Assembly (NCBI GenBank): GCA_013151365.1
Contig: JAADIK010000140.1
Coordinates: 1-6,878, forward strand
Direction: 5' to 3'
DNA: 6,878 bases
DNA from: Deltaproteobacteria bacterium
Lineage (GTDB): Bacteria; Desulfobacterota; Desulfobulbia; Desulfobulbales; Desulfobulbaceae
The position numbers and the translations under genes are program-made. Below the pieces are notes generated by a model that worked only from the letters and a program-made list of their open reading frames with translations, made no database searches and was not told the origin of the DNA. This document shows, piece by piece, positions 5,604 to 6,878 of this stretch. Each line of letters starts with the position of its first letter. Position 1 is the stretch's first letter.

Positions 5604-6250
5604 GTTTGTAGATAGGTTGCGGCAAACTCACGATTGATAAATTGAGTCAGGGAGCCGAGTCCCCGATAAAGATGGGACCCGGCGGTCTCCTCGAGCCTCC
5701 GGCCAAAAGGCACGGCCCACCTGCCCGGATACCTTGAATGAAAGGATATGGCGGTTTCCAGGAGTATCCGGGCCTGCGGTAAATCTCCGTCTGCCGCCAA
5801 GATCAGCGATGAATCAAGGAGGCGGGCCAGGAACGCCATTTCAAAGCCGATATGATCCGGCCGGTTAAGCGATTGCATATAGGATGGAATATCCAGCCTT
5901 GCCGGCGCAAAGCCCGTTTCGGCATAGAGGCGACCGATCAATACCGGGAGTTCCGGCGCCAGATACTTTTCCCGGTGAGCAGCCTCAAAGGGGGCGAGGT
6001 AGCGGCCGGAAACCGGCACAAAAAAGAGATCAAAATACTCTTGGAGAATCTCGGCTGCCGGGCCGGTTTCCGCCGCGGCAAACATCTCAGGAAAGGACTC
6101 TTCCGGAAAGATGCCGTCCAACAGCCGACCTGCGGCCCGGCAGCCCACCAGACATTCAGGATTTGGTTCATTGAGATACAGGTCGGCCGCAAAGTCCAGC
6201 AACTCGACCCAGGCCCTCTGTTCCTCTTCGTTCAAGCGGCAGTTGTTCAT
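5600..6250 (-). CDS. TorD/DmsD-family molybdoenzyme maturation chaperone
   Basis: This is a 216-residue, mostly helical cytoplasmic protein of the TorD family. Such chaperones bind the twin-arginine signal or the body of a molybdopterin oxidoreductase and hold it until the cofactor is inserted. Family signs are LLDFAADLYLNEP (17-29), EYFDLFFVPVSGRYLAPFEA (71-90, matching the conserved E-x3-F ... P-[YF]-E block) and PDHIGFEMAFLARLL (131-145). The length is typical. The same frame stays open much further upstream, but that part reads opposite codon positions of the oxidoreductase and is not protein-like. The start at 6250 has GGAG 5 nt upstream, and its ATG overlaps the oxidoreductase stop as ATGA, so the two are translationally coupled. 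The coupling points to the neighbouring enzyme as client. Confidence 0.88.
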   Translation of the reverse strand: MNNCRLNEEEQRAWVELLDFAADLYLNEPNPECLVGCRAAGRLLDGIFPEESFPEMFAAAETGPAAEILQEYFDLFFVPVSGRYLAPFEAAHREKYLAPELPVLIGRLYAETGFAPARLDIPSYMQSLNRPDHIGFEMAFLARLLDSSLILAADGDLPQARILLETAISFHSRYPGRWAVPFGRRLEETAGSHLYRGLGSLTQFINREFAATYLQT

Positions 6251-6878
6251 ATCTTCTCCAGCCGGGCCGGGATTCCCTGCCTGGCGTTTGAACCGAGCAC
6301 TATATCGCCCAGGGTGGACAGATTTTTCCTTTTGCTGTCGGCGATCCCCAGGAGATTGTGAGCGATACCGGCTGCCCTGGCCTTGTCCCCCTTCATTACT
6401 TTGCCGCCGATGGTCGTGGTCCGGGCGCCAAGGCCCCAATGGCCGAACCCGTGTTCTATGCCGATGACCCCGGGCGCGATGCCGCCACGGATATCCGCCT
6501 TGCCTTCGGCCGTGCCGCCGGGGGTGACCAGCTTCACGGAATCTCCCCGTTTCAGACCAAGCCGGTCGGCGTCCTTCTGGTGAATGATGACCGCGTTTTC
6601 CCGATGGATCTGCCTCAGTCTTCGAGCGCCGATGGTATGAGATGACTGGAGCTGTGATTTGGTGCAAATAAGGGAAAACGGCCATTGCCCGGCCTTGTAG
6701 GTCTCCCCGATGGAGCTGCCGTCGGCAAAGGCCAGGGGGTGCCAGACCGGCACCCCTGAAAAACGTTCGCCGGTCAGGCTGTTGCGGGTCATGGCCACCT
6801 TTTCGTTGTAGACCTGGACCGGCTTGTTATAGCGATAGGTAAGCAGGTTGCCTTGATACGCCCGGCCCGCATCTTCAA
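6247..6878 (-). CDS. Molybdopterin oxidoreductase catalytic subunit, C-terminal part (tetrathionate/polysulfide-type)
   Basis: The last ~209 residues are present; the gene enters from the right edge with no start codon in the window. This is the C-terminal cofactor-binding domain of the DMSO-reductase superfamily: WPFSLICTKSQLQSSHTIGA, then AVIIHQKDADRLGLKRGDSV and KLVTPGGTAEGK, the beta-barrel that clasps the molybdopterin guanine dinucleotide. HGFGHWGLGA near visible residues 142-151 resembles the HGxGHW segment I associate with tetrathionate-reductase-like and related arsenate/polysulfide enzymes. The iron-sulfur and catalytic Cys/Sec regions lie outside, so the substrate cannot be fixed. 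The coupled chaperone and the downstream exported rhodanese favour an exported sulfur-compound reductase. An apparent start at GTG 6796-6798 is internal, because the frame stays open to the edge. Confidence 0.88.
   Translation of the reverse strand, partial: EDAGRAYQGNLLTYRYNKPVQVYNEKVAMTRNSLTGERFSGVPVWHPLAFADGSSIGETYKAGQWPFSLICTKSQLQSSHTIGARRLRQIHRENAVIIHQKDADRLGLKRGDSVKLVTPGGTAEGKADIRGGIAPGVIGIEHGFGHWGLGARTTTIGGKVMKGDKARAAGIAHNLLGIADSKRKNLSTLGDIVLGSNARQGIPARLEKI

Noticed and set aside
6251..6685. N-terminal extension of the chaperone frame by 145 codons
   Set aside because: The extension is Arg/Gly/His-rich out-of-frame reading of the oxidoreductase. The ATG at 6250 with GGAG upstream and the ATGA overlap is the natural start.
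6796..6798. GTG start for a short independent protein at the right edge
   Set aside because: The frame stays open to the window end and the upstream codons read as plausible protein, so this is the interior of a longer oxidoreductase gene.

Overview
The window fits a Gram-negative, probably anaerobic bacterium, most likely of the sulfur-cycling Desulfobacterota. That placement is inference from gene content: a molybdopterin oxidoreductase of the tetrathionate/polysulfide type with its TorD-like chaperone, an exported rhodanese, a cysteine-rich flavoprotein, a plant/trypanosome-like phosphofructokinase, a GAF/HD-GYP regulator and a small MJ0042-type zinc ribbon. No single marker fixes the species. 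All genes are ordinary chromosomal types; I see no insertion sequence, tRNA, rRNA, CRISPR array or attachment site.

Layout from left to right. (1) Positions 1-87, minus: 5' end of a gene whose product begins with a CxxC zinc-ribbon-like domain; it runs off the left edge. (2) 177-2321, minus: a 714-residue GAF + HD-GYP + second HD domain signalling protein, 89 bp upstream of gene 1 and possibly cotranscribed with it. (3) 2457-3032, minus: a 191-residue flavodoxin-fold NAD(P)H:FMN reductase-like protein with a four-Cys motif. (4) 3033-3458: a divergent control region of about 430 bp. It holds a near-consensus sigma-70 promoter for gene 3 with a perfect 9-bp inverted repeat just upstream of it, and, facing the other way, an exact TATAAT and a 17-codon leader ORF that stops one base before the next gene. 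(5) 3459-4757, plus: an atypical 6-phosphofructokinase, followed by a likely intrinsic terminator. (6) 4838-6878, minus: a three-gene sulfur/respiration cluster transcribed leftward. Its members are the C-terminal part of a molybdopterin oxidoreductase (entering from the right edge), a TorD-family chaperone overlapping it by 4 bp (ATGA), and an exported TPR-rhodanese protein separated from the chaperone by a short spacer with a possible attenuator.

How the genes work together (inference): cluster 6 looks like an exported or membrane-associated reductase for an oxidised sulfur or oxyanion substrate, with its maturation chaperone and a sulfur-handling rhodanese. The phosphofructokinase serves glycolysis/gluconeogenesis and is separately controlled. 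The HD-GYP protein probably degrades cyclic di-GMP in response to a ligand of its GAF domain. No wholly new system is evident. The points most worth checking are the operator/promoter pair at 3113-3185, the leader ORF before the phosphofructokinase, the double-HD regulator, and the reductase-chaperone-rhodanese cluster.
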